A DNA stretch of 64,000 nt, from the NCBI GenBank assembly GCA_965248135.1, contig CBDFIN010000007.1, positions 62,001 through 126,000 of the forward strand, read 5' to 3'. How positions within the stretch are numbered: the first letter of the stretch is position 1; each line of letters opens with the position of its first letter. A model generated the notes under the pieces. That model ran no database searches and was not told where the DNA came from. It worked only from the letters and a program-made list of their open reading frames with translations. Shown in pieces: positions 27,124 to 37,100 of the stretch. Both the position numbers and the translations under genes were made by a program. This DNA is from SZUA-100 sp965248135. GTDB lineage: Bacteria > Pseudomonadota > Alphaproteobacteria > Rhizobiales > Rhizobiaceae.

Positions 27124-28131
27124 ATGATCCACAAAAATTGGCAGGAACTGATCAAACCGAATAAGCTTGACGTCTCTTCTGAAGGCAATATCGGGAAGAT
27201 CACTGCAGAACCGCTGGAACGCGGATTTGGCTTGACATTGGGAAATGCCCTGCGTCGGGTATTGTTGTCGTCACTGCAGGGGGCCGCCGTTACCGCTGTT
27301 CAAATCGACGGCGTTTTGCACGAATTTTCTTCGATTTCTGGTGTCCGCGAAGACGTTACCGACATCATTCTCAACATCAAGGAAATCGCTATCCGTATGG
27401 AAAGCGAAGGTTCCAAACGCATGGTCGTGCGCAAGGAAGGTCCGGGCGTTGTCACCGCCGGTGATATTCAGACCGTTGGCGATATCGAAATACTCAATCC
27501 CGATCTGGTGTTGTGCACGCTTGATGAGGACACCGAGATCCGCATCGAATTCACCGTCGATACGGGCAAGGGGTATATTGCCGCTGAACGCAATCGGCCG
27601 GAAGATTCGCCGATTGGCATGATCCCGGTAGACAGTCTGTTTTCGCCGGTTCGGAAAGTATCTTACAAGGTCGACAAAACCCGCGAAGGCCAGGTGCTCG
27701 ACTATGACAAGCTGACCATGTCGCTGGAAACCGACGGCTCGGTCAGCCCTGAAGATGCGGTTGCCTATGCCGCCCGCATTTTGCAGGATCAGTTGACCAT
27801 TTTTGTCAACTTCGAAGAGCCGGAACGTGAAGTCGAGCAGGAGCAGGTCACTGAACTGGCCTTTAATCCGGCGCTGCTGAAAAAGGTTGACGAACTGGAG
27901 CTATCGGTACGTTCGGCCAACTGCCTGAAAAACGACAATATCGTTTATATTGGCGATCTGATCCAGAAAACCGAAGCCGAAATGCTGCGCACACCAAATT
28001 TCGGGCGCAAATCACTGAACGAGATCAAGGAAGTTCTTGCCTCAATGGGGCTGCATCTTGGCATGGAAGTGCCGACCTGGCCGCCTGAGAACATCGAAGA
28101 ACTCGCCAAACGATACGAAGACCAGTACTAA
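27124..28131 (+). CDS. rpoA: DNA-directed RNA polymerase subunit alpha
   Basis: Assembly platform of RNA polymerase, 335 residues. The N-terminal domain holds ERGFGLTLGNALRRVLLSS. After a linker near residues 235-250, the C-terminal domain has LELSVRSANCLKNDNI and TPNFGRKSLNEIKEVL, the part that contacts UP elements and activators. AAGGATTTCATAA precedes the ATG. The gap to rpsK is 110 bases. Confidence 0.98.
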   Translation: MIHKNWQELIKPNKLDVSSEGNIGKITAEPLERGFGLTLGNALRRVLLSSLQGAAVTAVQIDGVLHEFSSISGVREDVTDIILNIKEIAIRMESEGSKRMVVRKEGPGVVTAGDIQTVGDIEILNPDLVLCTLDEDTEIRIEFTVDTGKGYIAAERNRPEDSPIGMIPVDSLFSPVRKVSYKVDKTREGQVLDYDKLTMSLETDGSVSPEDAVAYAARILQDQLTIFVNFEEPEREVEQEQVTELAFNPALLKKVDELELSVRSANCLKNDNIVYIGDLIQKTEAEMLRTPNFGRKSLNEIKEVLASMGLHLGMEVPTWPPENIEELAKRYEDQY

Positions 28132-28179
28132 GTTTGAACTTGGCAGCAACGCTGCCGGAAGAATACCGAGGAGAGCGCC

Positions 28180-28623
28180 ATGCGCCATCGTAAACAGGGC
28201 CGGAAATTAAACCGGACGAGAAGCCATCGCAAGGCTATGTTCGCCAATATGGCCACGTCCTTGCTATTGCATGAGCAGATCGTCACCACCTTGCCGAAGG
28301 CCAAGGAGATGCGCTCGATTGCCGACAAGCTGATTACGCTGGGCAAAAAGGGTGGTCTGCATGCTCGCCGTCAGGCCATCGCTCAAATCCAGGATGTGGC
28401 CGTCGTGCGCAAGCTGTTTGATGAACTGGCGCCGCGCTATAAAGATCGCAATGGCGGCTACACAAGGGTGTTAAAGGCCGGCTTCCGCCACGGTGACAAC
28501 GCGCCAATGGCTGTTATCGAGTTGGTCGAGCGCAATTTTGAGGCCAAGGGCGCTGAAGATCGTGCCCGTATGGAAGAACTGGAAGCGCTTGAAGAGGCCG
28601 AGACTGAAGCCGTCGCATCCTGA
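28180..28623 (+). CDS. rplQ: 50S ribosomal protein L17
   Basis: Tunnel-exit protein of the large subunit, 147 residues. MRHRKQGRKLNRTRSHRKAM is the invariant start. The last 25 residues are an acidic Glu/Ala tail, longer than in E. coli but usual in alphaproteobacteria. It ends the ribosomal block and converges on mazG 18 bases away; I see no hairpin terminator between them. Confidence 0.97.
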   Translation: MRHRKQGRKLNRTRSHRKAMFANMATSLLLHEQIVTTLPKAKEMRSIADKLITLGKKGGLHARRQAIAQIQDVAVVRKLFDELAPRYKDRNGGYTRVLKAGFRHGDNAPMAVIELVERNFEAKGAEDRARMEELEALEEAETEAVAS

Positions 28624-28641
28624 TTTTATGAACAACCGACA

Positions 28642-29481
28642 TTAATCGCGATCAGCGCTGTGTGTGGTGATCTTGGCCTCCTGCCAGAGCTCCTCCATTT
28701 GCGCAAGGCTTGCATCTTCGAGTGCTATACCACGGCTCTCCAGTCCCGCCTCAATATGGCGGAACCGGTTGATGAACTTCTGATTTGTACTACGCAGGGC
28801 AGATTCCGCTTCAATATCATAGTGCCGGGCAAGATTAGTAATGGCGAACAGGGCGTCGCCGATTTCGTTCGCCAGTGTTGCACTGTCACAACGATCCAGT
28901 TCCTCTTCCACCTCGTCCAGTTCCTCGCGTATTTTGGCAATAACATCGCGCGTATTGTCCCAGTCAAATCCAACTCGTGCAGCTTTTTGCTGCAGCTTCA
29001 GTGCTTTGGTAAGCGCCGGCAGGGAAGGGGGAACACCATCAAGGGCGCTGGTGGTCAGCGGCAACGATAGTCCAGCTTCACGATGTTTTTCAGCCTTTAG
29101 GCGTTTTTCCTTCTGCTTGATGCGTTCCCATGCACCCTTGGCCATGCCGGCCGCGCGTGCTTCCTCGTCGCCAAACACATGGGGATGTCGGCGGATCATT
29201 TTCTCGCATATGGCATTGACCACATCGCCAAATTCAAACAGAACCTGTTCCTGGGCCATGCGTGCGTGATAGATGACTTGCAGCAAAAGATCGCCAAGTT
29301 CATCGCGTAGGTCCTCATGATCCTCCCGTTCAATAGCATCGGCCACCTCGAAAGCTTCTTCAATTGTATAAGGGGCGATTGAGCGAAAGTCCTGCTCGAT
29401 ATCCCAGGGGCAACCGGTCTCTGGATGGCGCAGAGCGGCCATAATCTCGATCAGCCGGTTGATGTTTTTTGAAGGTTTCAT
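28642..29481 (-). CDS. mazG: nucleoside triphosphate pyrophosphohydrolase
   Basis: Hydrolyses (d)NTPs to the monophosphate and pyrophosphate, a house-cleaning enzyme, 279 residues. Two MazG domains are visible. The first has TGCPWDIEQDF, EEAFEVADA and DELGDLLLQVIYHARM (ExxE...ExxD metal site). The second has EELDEVEEELD and NEIGDALFAITNLAR. It converges with rplQ. Confidence 0.93.
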   Translation of the reverse strand: MKPSKNINRLIEIMAALRHPETGCPWDIEQDFRSIAPYTIEEAFEVADAIEREDHEDLRDELGDLLLQVIYHARMAQEQVLFEFGDVVNAICEKMIRRHPHVFGDEEARAAGMAKGAWERIKQKEKRLKAEKHREAGLSLPLTTSALDGVPPSLPALTKALKLQQKAARVGFDWDNTRDVIAKIREELDEVEEELDRCDSATLANEIGDALFAITNLARHYDIEAESALRSTNQKFINRFRHIEAGLESRGIALEDASLAQMEELWQEAKITTHSADRD

Positions 29482-29652
29482 GGGCTAAAGACCTGAAGAT
29501 TTTTTCTGAATGACCAGCCATAGCCCTATTGCCGATGGATACCAATAGCGCAAACGTGGATGGCGGAAAGAAGGCGCCAATTATGGCAGCAATGGTGATG
29601 ATTGATCAGCTGCCGTGACGGATTAGATTTCTATTCACCAAAAAAAGCCGAG

Positions 29653-29682
29653 CGTCATTGGCCGGCTTGACCGGCCAACCCC
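29653..29682 (+). repeat. palindromic repeat (alphaproteobacterial REP-like), copy 1
   Basis: CGTCATTGGCCGGCTTGACC opens it. Perfect 8-base arms TTGGCCGG (29658-29665) and CCGGCCAA (29671-29678) flank the loop CTTGA. It matches the common CGTCAT-stem-CTTGA-stem intergenic repeat of alphaproteobacteria. It lies in the 452-base mazG-yaiI gap, where I see no gene. Confidence 0.65.
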
Positions 29683-29711
29683 AGGCCCCAAGTCCCAATT
29701 GTTCTGCTCAA

Positions 29712-29739
29712 GGTCCGCCGATCAAGTCGGCGGATGACG
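29712..29739 (-). repeat. palindromic repeat (alphaproteobacterial REP-like), copy 2, inverted
   Basis: On the minus strand it reads CGTCATCCGCCGACTTGATC. Perfect 8-base arms TCCGCCGA (29714-29721) and TCGGCGGA (29727-29734) flank the loop. It is the same repeat family as the copy 30 bases to the left but in the opposite orientation, with different stem bases that still pair. Confidence 0.65.
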
Positions 29740-29933
29740 ATGGCACAGGTTGATCTTTGTTGCAGTTGGTTTGAGCTGCTCGTTCAGTGTTACCGTTTCA
29801 ATTTTGCATTTGAGGCATTCCTCCGCAGCTATTGGTTGTTTTTGCCCGAACTGGTAATTGTTCTTGTGATGATGCTCCCACCCCTTGGAGTGATTGGTAA
29901 AGGGGCGAACAGGCCCCAGACTGGTATTTTGAT

Positions 29934-30404
29934 ATGAGCGACAAATTGCAGGTTTTGGTCGATGGTGACGCCTGCCCCGTCAAGGACGAGATCTATAAGG
30001 TGGCAGCGCGCTATTGCGTTGCGGTTATTGTTGTCGCCAACAGCTATTTCCGCATTCCGCGTGATCCGATGATTGAGCTGATAGTGGTTGGCAGCGGCTT
30101 CGATGCGGCAGATGACTATATCGCCGAACAGGCAGGCCAAACCAGTGTGGTGGTGACCGCCGATATTCTGCTGGCCGACCGTTGCTTGAAATGTGGCGCT
30201 TTAGTTGTGGCGCCCAACGGCAAACCGTTTACCGAAAATTCGATTGGTGGCGCGATTGCAACGCGGGCAATCATGGCTGATCTTCGCGCCGGCCTTGATC
30301 AAAGCGGAGGTCCGCCTCCCTTTTCCAGGCAAGCCCGGTCAAGATTTCTGTCGTCATTGGATGAAGTGCTGGTCAGGATGAAACGCAACTATTCAAGTGC
30401 TTGA
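29934..30404 (+). CDS. YaiI/YqxD family protein (UPF0178)
   Basis: Member of the YaiI/YqxD family, 156 residues, with a PIN-like NYN fold predicted for the family; no established function. Family marks are VLVDGDACPVKDEIY at the N-terminus, the central GFDAADDYIAEQA and TADILLADRCL, and the late NGKPFTENSIGGAIATR. The acidic residues in DGDACP and DAADD could bind metal. Transcribed with sdaA on the same strand, 57 bases upstream of it. The ATG at 29934 has no clear ribosome site. Confidence 0.88.
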   Translation: MSDKLQVLVDGDACPVKDEIYKVAARYCVAVIVVANSYFRIPRDPMIELIVVGSGFDAADDYIAEQAGQTSVVVTADILLADRCLKCGALVVAPNGKPFTENSIGGAIATRAIMADLRAGLDQSGGPPPFSRQARSRFLSSLDEVLVRMKRNYSSA

Positions 30405-30461
30405 CCAGTAACACCGGCTTGCATAAGAAATGCCGGTTGCTTGTTTGAAAGGCTCTAAGCC

Positions 30462-31853
30462 ATGTTTTTGTCGGTATTTGACCTGTTCAAGATCGGTATC
30501 GGGCCATCGTCTTCTCATACCATGGGGCCGATGGTGGCTGCCAGGCGGTTTCTGGATTTTGTCCGCCACGGTGACTGGCCGCGTCCTGCCAATGCCGTGG
30601 TCGACCGCGTTTCGGTATCGCTGCATGGATCGCTGGCCTTTACCGGCAAGGGCCATGCCAGCGACCGGGCGGTAATTTTGGGATTAATGGGGGAGACACC
30701 GGATAGCATTGATCCTGACGCGGTTGATGCCATCATGGATGAGTGTTTGCATCGAAAACGACTTCCAGGCGATCCAGCGCTGCGTTTTGATCCCGAAAAA
30801 GATCTGGTGTTCGATTATGACACCAAATTATCCGGTCACGCCAACGGCATGTGTTTTTATGCCTACAACGATCTCGGCATCATGCTGCTGCGCAAGGTTT
30901 ATTATTCCATCGGCGGCGGATTTGTGGTCGACGAGCAGGAGATCGAAAATCTTGATAATGGTGACGATGAAATTCTGCATTCAATTCCTTATCCGTTTGA
31001 AAACGCGGTGCAGATGTTGGATATGGCCGGTCAATCGGGCCTCTCGATTGCTGAAATGAAGCGGGCCAATGAAGAGGCGGCGATTGGCGAGGAGGCACTA
31101 TCGAACGGGCTGCAGAACACCTGGCGGGCGATGAACGCCTGTGTCGAGCGAGGTCTTGCCAAAGATGGCATATTACCCGGCGGCTTGAAGGTAAAGCGGC
31201 GGGCCAAGGACCTCCACCACCGTGTCGACCAATTGTGGAAGAGCAATCGTGCCAATCCGCTGGCTGCCAATGATTGGCTGAGCCTTTATGCCATGGCGGT
31301 GAATGAGGAAAACGCCGCCGGTGGCAAGGTTGTTACGGCCCCGACCAATGGTGCGGCAGGGGTGATACCTGCTGTCATCCGCTACTATCTGGGGTTCAGC
31401 GAGGGCGCGGATGAAAAGGGTATTGAGGAATTTCTTTTAACCGCCGCCGCGGTGGGCGGTCTGATCAAGCACAATGCTTCAATTTCAGGCGCCGAGGTTG
31501 GCTGTCAGGGCGAGGTGGGTTCGGCCTCAGCCATGGCGGCGGCAGGACTTGCGGCGGTGATGGGCGGCACGGCTGAGCAGGTTGAAAATGCCGCAGAAAT
31601 TGCCCTTGAACACCATCTCGGCATGACCTGCGATCCCGTCGGCGGCCTGGTTCAGGTGCCTTGTATCGAGCGCAATGCACTAGGCGCGGTGAAGGCGGTA
31701 ACCGCCGCCTCGTTGGCCATGCATGGCGATGGAACCCATTTCATTTCGCTTGACGCCTGCATTGAGACGATGCGTCAGACCGGCCTGGATATGCATGAAC
31801 ATTACAAAGAAACCAGCCAGGGTGGATTGGCGGTCAACAGCGTTGAATGTTGA
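30462..31853 (+). CDS. sdaA: L-serine ammonia-lyase, iron-sulfur, single chain
   Basis: Converts L-serine to pyruvate and ammonia, 463 residues. The beta domain starts MFLSVFDLFKIGIGPSSSH. The alpha domain has TAPTNGAAGVIPAV, and the iron-sulfur cysteines are in GAEVGCQGEVGSA and LGMTCDPVGGLVQVPC. Full length for the SdaA/SdaB type. GCTCTAAGCC precedes the ATG; no strong ribosome site. Confidence 0.95.
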   Translation: MFLSVFDLFKIGIGPSSSHTMGPMVAARRFLDFVRHGDWPRPANAVVDRVSVSLHGSLAFTGKGHASDRAVILGLMGETPDSIDPDAVDAIMDECLHRKRLPGDPALRFDPEKDLVFDYDTKLSGHANGMCFYAYNDLGIMLLRKVYYSIGGGFVVDEQEIENLDNGDDEILHSIPYPFENAVQMLDMAGQSGLSIAEMKRANEEAAIGEEALSNGLQNTWRAMNACVERGLAKDGILPGGLKVKRRAKDLHHRVDQLWKSNRANPLAANDWLSLYAMAVNEENAAGGKVVTAPTNGAAGVIPAVIRYYLGFSEGADEKGIEEFLLTAAAVGGLIKHNASISGAEVGCQGEVGSASAMAAAGLAAVMGGTAEQVENAAEIALEHHLGMTCDPVGGLVQVPCIERNALGAVKAVTAASLAMHGDGTHFISLDACIETMRQTGLDMHEHYKETSQGGLAVNSVEC

Positions 31854-31871
31854 GGGTTTAAGAGCAAATTG

Positions 31872-32783
31872 CTATTTCTTCGCCAACACTTCCACACCAC
31901 CATTTTTGCCGGCAGCGACCTTGAAGTCCCTGGAAAACACCGTTCCACCATTGCGGGCGACAGCCGTATAGTCACCGGAAGCTAACACCATAGTAGGAAA
32001 TGTGCTGCTCGATTCTTTTACCACCGCCCCCTGACCCGATACGATCGACCAGGCCGTATCAGCAATGGCTTCACCACCTTTCGAGCTGACCAGTTTCAGG
32101 GTGATCTGCGCCGCGCGATGCTGCAAAGTTGCCTCAGTCAGTTTCCCCGCGTGAACCCGAAGTTCGGCCCGAACCGCTGCATTGATGCCGCCATATTTGG
32201 AAATCACATGATAGGTTCCCGCATTCAGCCGAACAATGCGATTTGCCGGAACATTGCGTGCAATTACCTTGCGTTTATTATTGCTGCCCTTTTCACCCGA
32301 TAAGACCGAGAACATGAGTTCCCGGTTTTTAATTATAGAATCGCCCGTAGTTGCGCTCAGCCGCAATCCACCCGCTTCCATGACAAATGTTTCACGCACA
32401 CCACCTTTCGCCAGGACGACTTTTTTGGTTGCGCCGGCCTGTCCATATGCAACATGGACAAGGTAGGTTCCTGCGGCAAGCTCAAGCGCGCTGGTGCCAC
32501 CTTGCGCAACGCCGATTACCGGAAGTTTTCCATCCTTGTCCTGCACTGGTGAGAAGACCCGCCACACGAGGCCGCTTTCGACAGATGCTCCCTTATTGGT
32601 CAGTCGTGCCTCAAGAATGAGTTCGTGGGTGGAGGTGTGTTTCTTTTTGTCTTCAACCGCCGGCGCGTAACTGGTGGCGGACGAGCTTTTCTGCTGGGCC
32701 AGCAAATCGCCTGAATGGAGCGGCGAAGCAGCATTTAACAATATCGCCACAACGACGATCCGTGATAGGTGGAGGCTGTTCAT
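31872..32783 (-). CDS. secreted protein with three similar beta-rich repeats, function unknown
   Basis: Unrecognised 303-residue protein. An N-terminal signal peptide (about residues 1-30, hydrophobic IVVVAILLNAASPL) suggests export. The rest looks like three units of about 80-90 residues. Each unit has a WxV/FSV-type strand and then a segment such as LAAGTYLVHVAYG, LNAGTYHVISKYG or LASGDYTAVARNG followed by a F/V-x-V strand. This pattern resembles carboxypeptidase-regulatory-like or PEGA-type beta-sandwich repeats, probably a cell-envelope protein. It converges with sdaA and is divergent from the nitroreductase gene. Confidence 0.7.
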   Translation of the reverse strand: MNSLHLSRIVVVAILLNAASPLHSGDLLAQQKSSSATSYAPAVEDKKKHTSTHELILEARLTNKGASVESGLVWRVFSPVQDKDGKLPVIGVAQGGTSALELAAGTYLVHVAYGQAGATKKVVLAKGGVRETFVMEAGGLRLSATTGDSIIKNRELMFSVLSGEKGSNNKRKVIARNVPANRIVRLNAGTYHVISKYGGINAAVRAELRVHAGKLTEATLQHRAAQITLKLVSSKGGEAIADTAWSIVSGQGAVVKESSSTFPTMVLASGDYTAVARNGGTVFSRDFKVAAGKNGGVEVLAKK

Positions 32784-32936
32784 GGCCGATCAATATTCCA
32801 TTCATTTTCGGCTAATGGATCAAACCCAACATAATAGGGAGTTGATGGCCATTTGATGATTGCCGCAGTTGTGTGCGTGTCAAAATTGGTTAATACATGC
32901 ATTTTGCCCACCTGCCAAGGGAAGTGAATTGAGCCG

Positions 32937-33515
32937 ATGCAGGAACTTTTGCATTATTTGAAAACCCGTCGCTCGGCACTGGCGCTGACATTAACGCCGC
33001 CTGCACCGGACGCCGAACAACTCAAGCAGATGATCACTATCGCCTCGCGTGTCCCCGACCATTGCAAGCTCGCACCATGGCGGTTTGTCGAATATCCAAA
33101 GGAACTACGCGAAAAGCTTGCTGCCAGTTTTTTACAGCTTTCCGATGAAGACAGTGATGTTACTGGCAAAGAATCCCGCAAAACACAGATAGAACGTTTT
33201 CGTCAGGCTCCGATGGTGATTGCCGTCATCTCGAAACCGGTCGAGCACCCAAAAGTGCCTGAATGGGAGCAAGTTCTTTCTGCCGGCGCTGCCTCGATGC
33301 AATTGCTGGTGGCGGCCAATGCAATGTGCTTCGGGGCGCAGTGGCTGACCGGATTTTACGTCAGTAACCCCAAGGCGTGTGAGCTACTCGGCGTTAGAGA
33401 TGGCGAACGCATTGCTGCAATGGTCCACATTGGCACCGCACCTGCAACGCCAACCGACCGGACCCGGCCCGAAATTGCCGATATTTTTACCCGTCACACA
33501 GGACAGGAACTCTAG
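32937..33515 (+). CDS. nitroreductase family protein (YdjA-like)
   Basis: FMN-dependent NAD(P)H oxidoreductase of the nitroreductase fold, 192 residues. RRSALALTL near the N-terminus carries the FMN phosphate-binding arginines. SRVPDHCKLAPWRF is the YdjA-type segment, and GAASMQLLVAANAMCFGAQW and GFYVSN follow. It is one base ahead of the next gene and probably co-transcribed with it. Substrate unknown. Confidence 0.87.
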   Translation: MQELLHYLKTRRSALALTLTPPAPDAEQLKQMITIASRVPDHCKLAPWRFVEYPKELREKLAASFLQLSDEDSDVTGKESRKTQIERFRQAPMVIAVISKPVEHPKVPEWEQVLSAGAASMQLLVAANAMCFGAQWLTGFYVSNPKACELLGVRDGERIAAMVHIGTAPATPTDRTRPEIADIFTRHTGQEL

Positions 33516-33516
33516 C

Positions 33517-34137
33517 ATGTTCTACGAGACTTCAGAAAATCAGCACAATCTTGCCCACGATCCGTTCAAGGCGATTGTCTCGCCGCGGCCCATCGGGTGG
33601 ATTTCGACCGTGTCGAAGGATGGCGTTGCCAATCTTGCGCCCTATAGTTTTTTCAATGCCGTGGGCGACAATCCCAAGATGGTGATATTCGGTTCCGCCG
33701 GCATTAAGGACAATGCACAAAATATCGCGGACACAGGTGAGTTTACCTGTAATTTTGTCAGCGACAATTTGAAAGAACTGATGAATTTGAGTTCGGTCGA
33801 TTGTCCGCCAGAGATCGATGAGTTCGACTACACGGGCATTGAAAAGGCGGCTGGGAAGCTGGTCAAATGCCCGCGCGTCGCCAATGCCTATGCAGCGCTG
33901 GAATGCAAGCTCGTCCAGATGCTCAATCCCGACGATATTGACGGCAATCCGTCGAACAACCACCTGTTCATCGGCCAGGTCGTGGGCATCTATATCGCCG
34001 AGCAGGCGGTTAAAGACGGCAGGTTTGATGTCACCTTGACCCGACCGGTTGCCCGTTTGGGTTATTTCGATTTTACCACCGTCGACGAAATCTACGAAAT
34101 GAAGCGTCCCAGCTATAGCATGATCACTCTAAAGTAA
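33517..34137 (+). CDS. flavin reductase family protein
   Basis: FMN-binding split-barrel protein of the flavin-reductase (DIM6/NTAB) family, 206 residues. It has DPFKAIVSPRPIGWIST, LAPYSFFNAVGDNPK and NTAB-type TGEFTCNFVSD. The long open frame starts at 33379 within the nitroreductase gene; the ATG at 33517, one base after the nitroreductase stop, fits the family start MFYETSENQHNLAHDP. Such proteins often supply reduced flavin to a partner, but no monooxygenase is nearby. Confidence 0.88.
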   Translation: MFYETSENQHNLAHDPFKAIVSPRPIGWISTVSKDGVANLAPYSFFNAVGDNPKMVIFGSAGIKDNAQNIADTGEFTCNFVSDNLKELMNLSSVDCPPEIDEFDYTGIEKAAGKLVKCPRVANAYAALECKLVQMLNPDDIDGNPSNNHLFIGQVVGIYIAEQAVKDGRFDVTLTRPVARLGYFDFTTVDEIYEMKRPSYSMITLK

Positions 34138-34179
34138 TCATGTTGTATCGATTTGCCCTGGTATTAGGCGCGAGGCGCT

Positions 34180-37100
34180 TTAAAACCGACCAGAAGCGTG
34201 TGCCAGCATGGTATAGACTTTACCCGTGTCCGAGGTCAGATATTTCTGCGTTTCTTCGGCGCTCTGGGTCTTTTTTGACACATCCGCAATAAGCCGTTCA
34301 AAGTCAGCTATATAACGGTCGACCGCGGTTTTGAAGTCCGGTTCTCTAGCGTATTTGGACTTAATATCTTCAAATGTTTGCTGTCCCTTCAAGGTGTAGA
34401 GCCGCCTGGTAAATACATCACGTTCGCCGCGCTGATAGCGCTGCCACAATTCCACTGAAGCCTCGTGATCAATGGCTTTGGCTATGTCAACCGAAAGAGA
34501 ATTCAGCGACTCAACCATATGACCGGGTGTTCGGGCGTCTGGCTGTGGTGTTGGGGCAGGGCGGCGGTGGTCCTCCTCGTCCGAAGCGCGTCTGAGAAGA
34601 TCCTGTACCCAACCACCGTTCTTGACCGGTGCCGGATTGCCATGTTCGAAGTCAAGTGAGCTACGGATGGTTGGTTCGCTCAGCTGTTCGACAACACCAG
34701 GTGAAGGCCGCGAAACGCGGCTTGGCGGCGGGGCCAAAGTCGCGCTCGACAATCGAGGAGCTGCATCTACCTGAGCCGTCGAATAGGCCGGCTCACGAGG
34801 AGCAGAGACATCAAGCCTCTTTTCCGACTTGGCCACAAGATCCGTCAGGTCTTTCAGTGCTTTGATCTGATCAGAGACCACACGACGCATGGCAGCGGTG
34901 CTCTCTTTGGTTTCATCGGGAAGACCGCTGACGCCCTTTTGCAGTTCAGAACGGGTGGAGGCCAGTTCGTACCGCACGGTATTTGCTGCTTCGCTCATTG
35001 CCTTGGTTGCATCGGCAAAACGTTCGGTCGCCTCTTGGGCCGCCGCCGATACATTATCTGCCAGAGTGGAGCCAAGTTCTTGAGCCCGGGATTCCGCCAA
35101 GGAGACCGAATCGCCGACAATTTTGGTGAAGGAGCCCATGAGATCCTGCAATTCACCTGATCGGGCAACCAGACCGTTGGTCATTTTGTCCAATTCTTCG
35201 CTACGTTCTTCCAGGCCTCCTGCAAGGTTTGTCCGTGTTGCATCGATCAGCCTGGTCATGCCGGTGATCGAATTGGCCTGATCTTCGAACCGGTTGGCGA
35301 TTGCCGAAATCTCACCAAGAATGTTGGTCGAAACGTCTTTGAGATTGACGTAGTTGCTCTCGATAACGCGATTGGACAACTGAAGTTCTTCGGCTGCCTT
35401 GGTTACCGCATTCTGGAAAGATGCTGTTTGTGCGCCAAGCGCGTCCTGCACGCCGGTCAGGTTCTTGCTGGCACCGGACACCAAAGAGCCCAGAACATCG
35501 CTGGATTGAGCCAGTCTGGTCAGCAGATCACCAAGTTCGTTCCGCAGTTGCTGATTGGTTCCAGACAAGGCGGTGATAATTTCATTTGCTTGCGCAGCCA
35601 ATCCATTAACCAGCGCATCCTTTTCGCCATGCAGTTTTACCGCCGCTTGCCCGGCAGCATCGACCATCCGTGCTGCCAGCTCGTCGCTGCCATCCATCAA
35701 GGAAGACACTTTTTCGTCAACCATCTGGTTGATCGCTCTTGAAGCATTTTCAAGCCGGCCCGCCATTTGCACGCTGGTATTTTCCAGAGCCTGCTTTTGA
35801 TCGGATAAAATCGTTTCAAGCCGACCGGTGGATTCAGAAAGCTTTGAATTGGTATTTTCATTGATTGTGGTCAGGTGCCCAACCAAATTGTCGCCGGTCG
35901 ATTCCAACGTCGCTTTTTGCTCCAGCAGCGCGTGTTCAAGTTTTTCGGTGGTCTCTTGCAACTGTCTGGTCGTCAGGTTACCGACTTTGGTAATGCTGCC
36001 GGCCATCTGACTGCTCGCAGTTTCGATGATCGATTGCTGGCCGGAAAGAATTTCCTCCAACTTGCCGGTTGTCTGTTCAAGTCTGTCACCGGTGTATTGA
36101 CCGGAGCTTGCCACCCTTTCCACCAGTTCTTTGCTTGTCGATTCAAGCGCGTTGTGCCGTTCCACCAGCAAGTTGTGAATACTGTCTGTCGCCTCGCTGA
36201 GCGTATTTTCAAGCCGGTTGGCTGAATCGACGAAGGTCACTTCGATTGCGCCTGTTGCAGAGTCCAACAGCCGCGCCACATTGTCGCCCGCTTCACCAAG
36301 CTGCGCCAGCGTTGTTTGCGTGCGTTGGGCCAGGTTCTCGGCTATTTCCTTGGACGAACGAGCCAACGTCACAGCAACTTTTTCACTGTGATTAGCAAAA
36401 TTTTCGATCAGTGGCTTGGTCTCGGTATTCAACAGTTTGGTCAGTTCTTTGGAACGAAGTGCCAGCATGGTGTTCAATTCGGCCGCGTTTTCCGCCAACA
36501 CCGAGGTGACGTTCTCGGCTCGCAGGGAAATTGCGTTTTCTGCGTTTTCGAGCGTTGAAGCAATCTGGGTCTCCAGCTTGCTTACCGAACTTGTCAGGCG
36601 CTCGTGCGCCGTATCGGCCTCGGAGGTCAAAACGCGGGTGATATCGTTGACGCCGTCATGGAGGCTGGCGGAAATCTCATTGGCCCTTGCGCTAACCGTC
36701 GCTTCAATGCGAGCGGTGCCACTGCCGATGATTTCACCCAGATGATCTGTGCGTTGTTCAAGCGTGCTAACAAAGCCATCAGCCTTGCTGGCAAGAACCT
36801 CCCGCAATGTGTCGACGCTGTGGCCGAATGTCGAGTTGATGGTATCGACGTGGCCACCAAGTGTGGTGTCAAGTCCCGCCAGCCGGTTGTCGAAGGCCGC
36901 TCCGACTTCGCCGGTCTTTTCATCAAGCGAAATATTAATCTGATCAACCTTGCCTTCAAGCACATCGTTGATTTGGTCGATGCGAGTTCCTATGCCAAGG
37001 TCAATCATTGCCGCGGCATCATTCAGCACATTCGTAACCAGGTCTACTTTCGAACCAAGAGCATTGTCGATATCACCGATCCTGCCACCGATGGTTGTCT

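Noticed and set aside
29734..29937. 67-codon frame before the YaiI/YqxD gene
   Set aside because: It overlaps a palindromic repeat at its start, has no ribosome site, and its product shows no family feature.
33379..33516. Upstream extension of the flavin reductase gene
   Set aside because: It runs out of frame through the nitroreductase gene; the ATG one base after that gene's stop is the family start.
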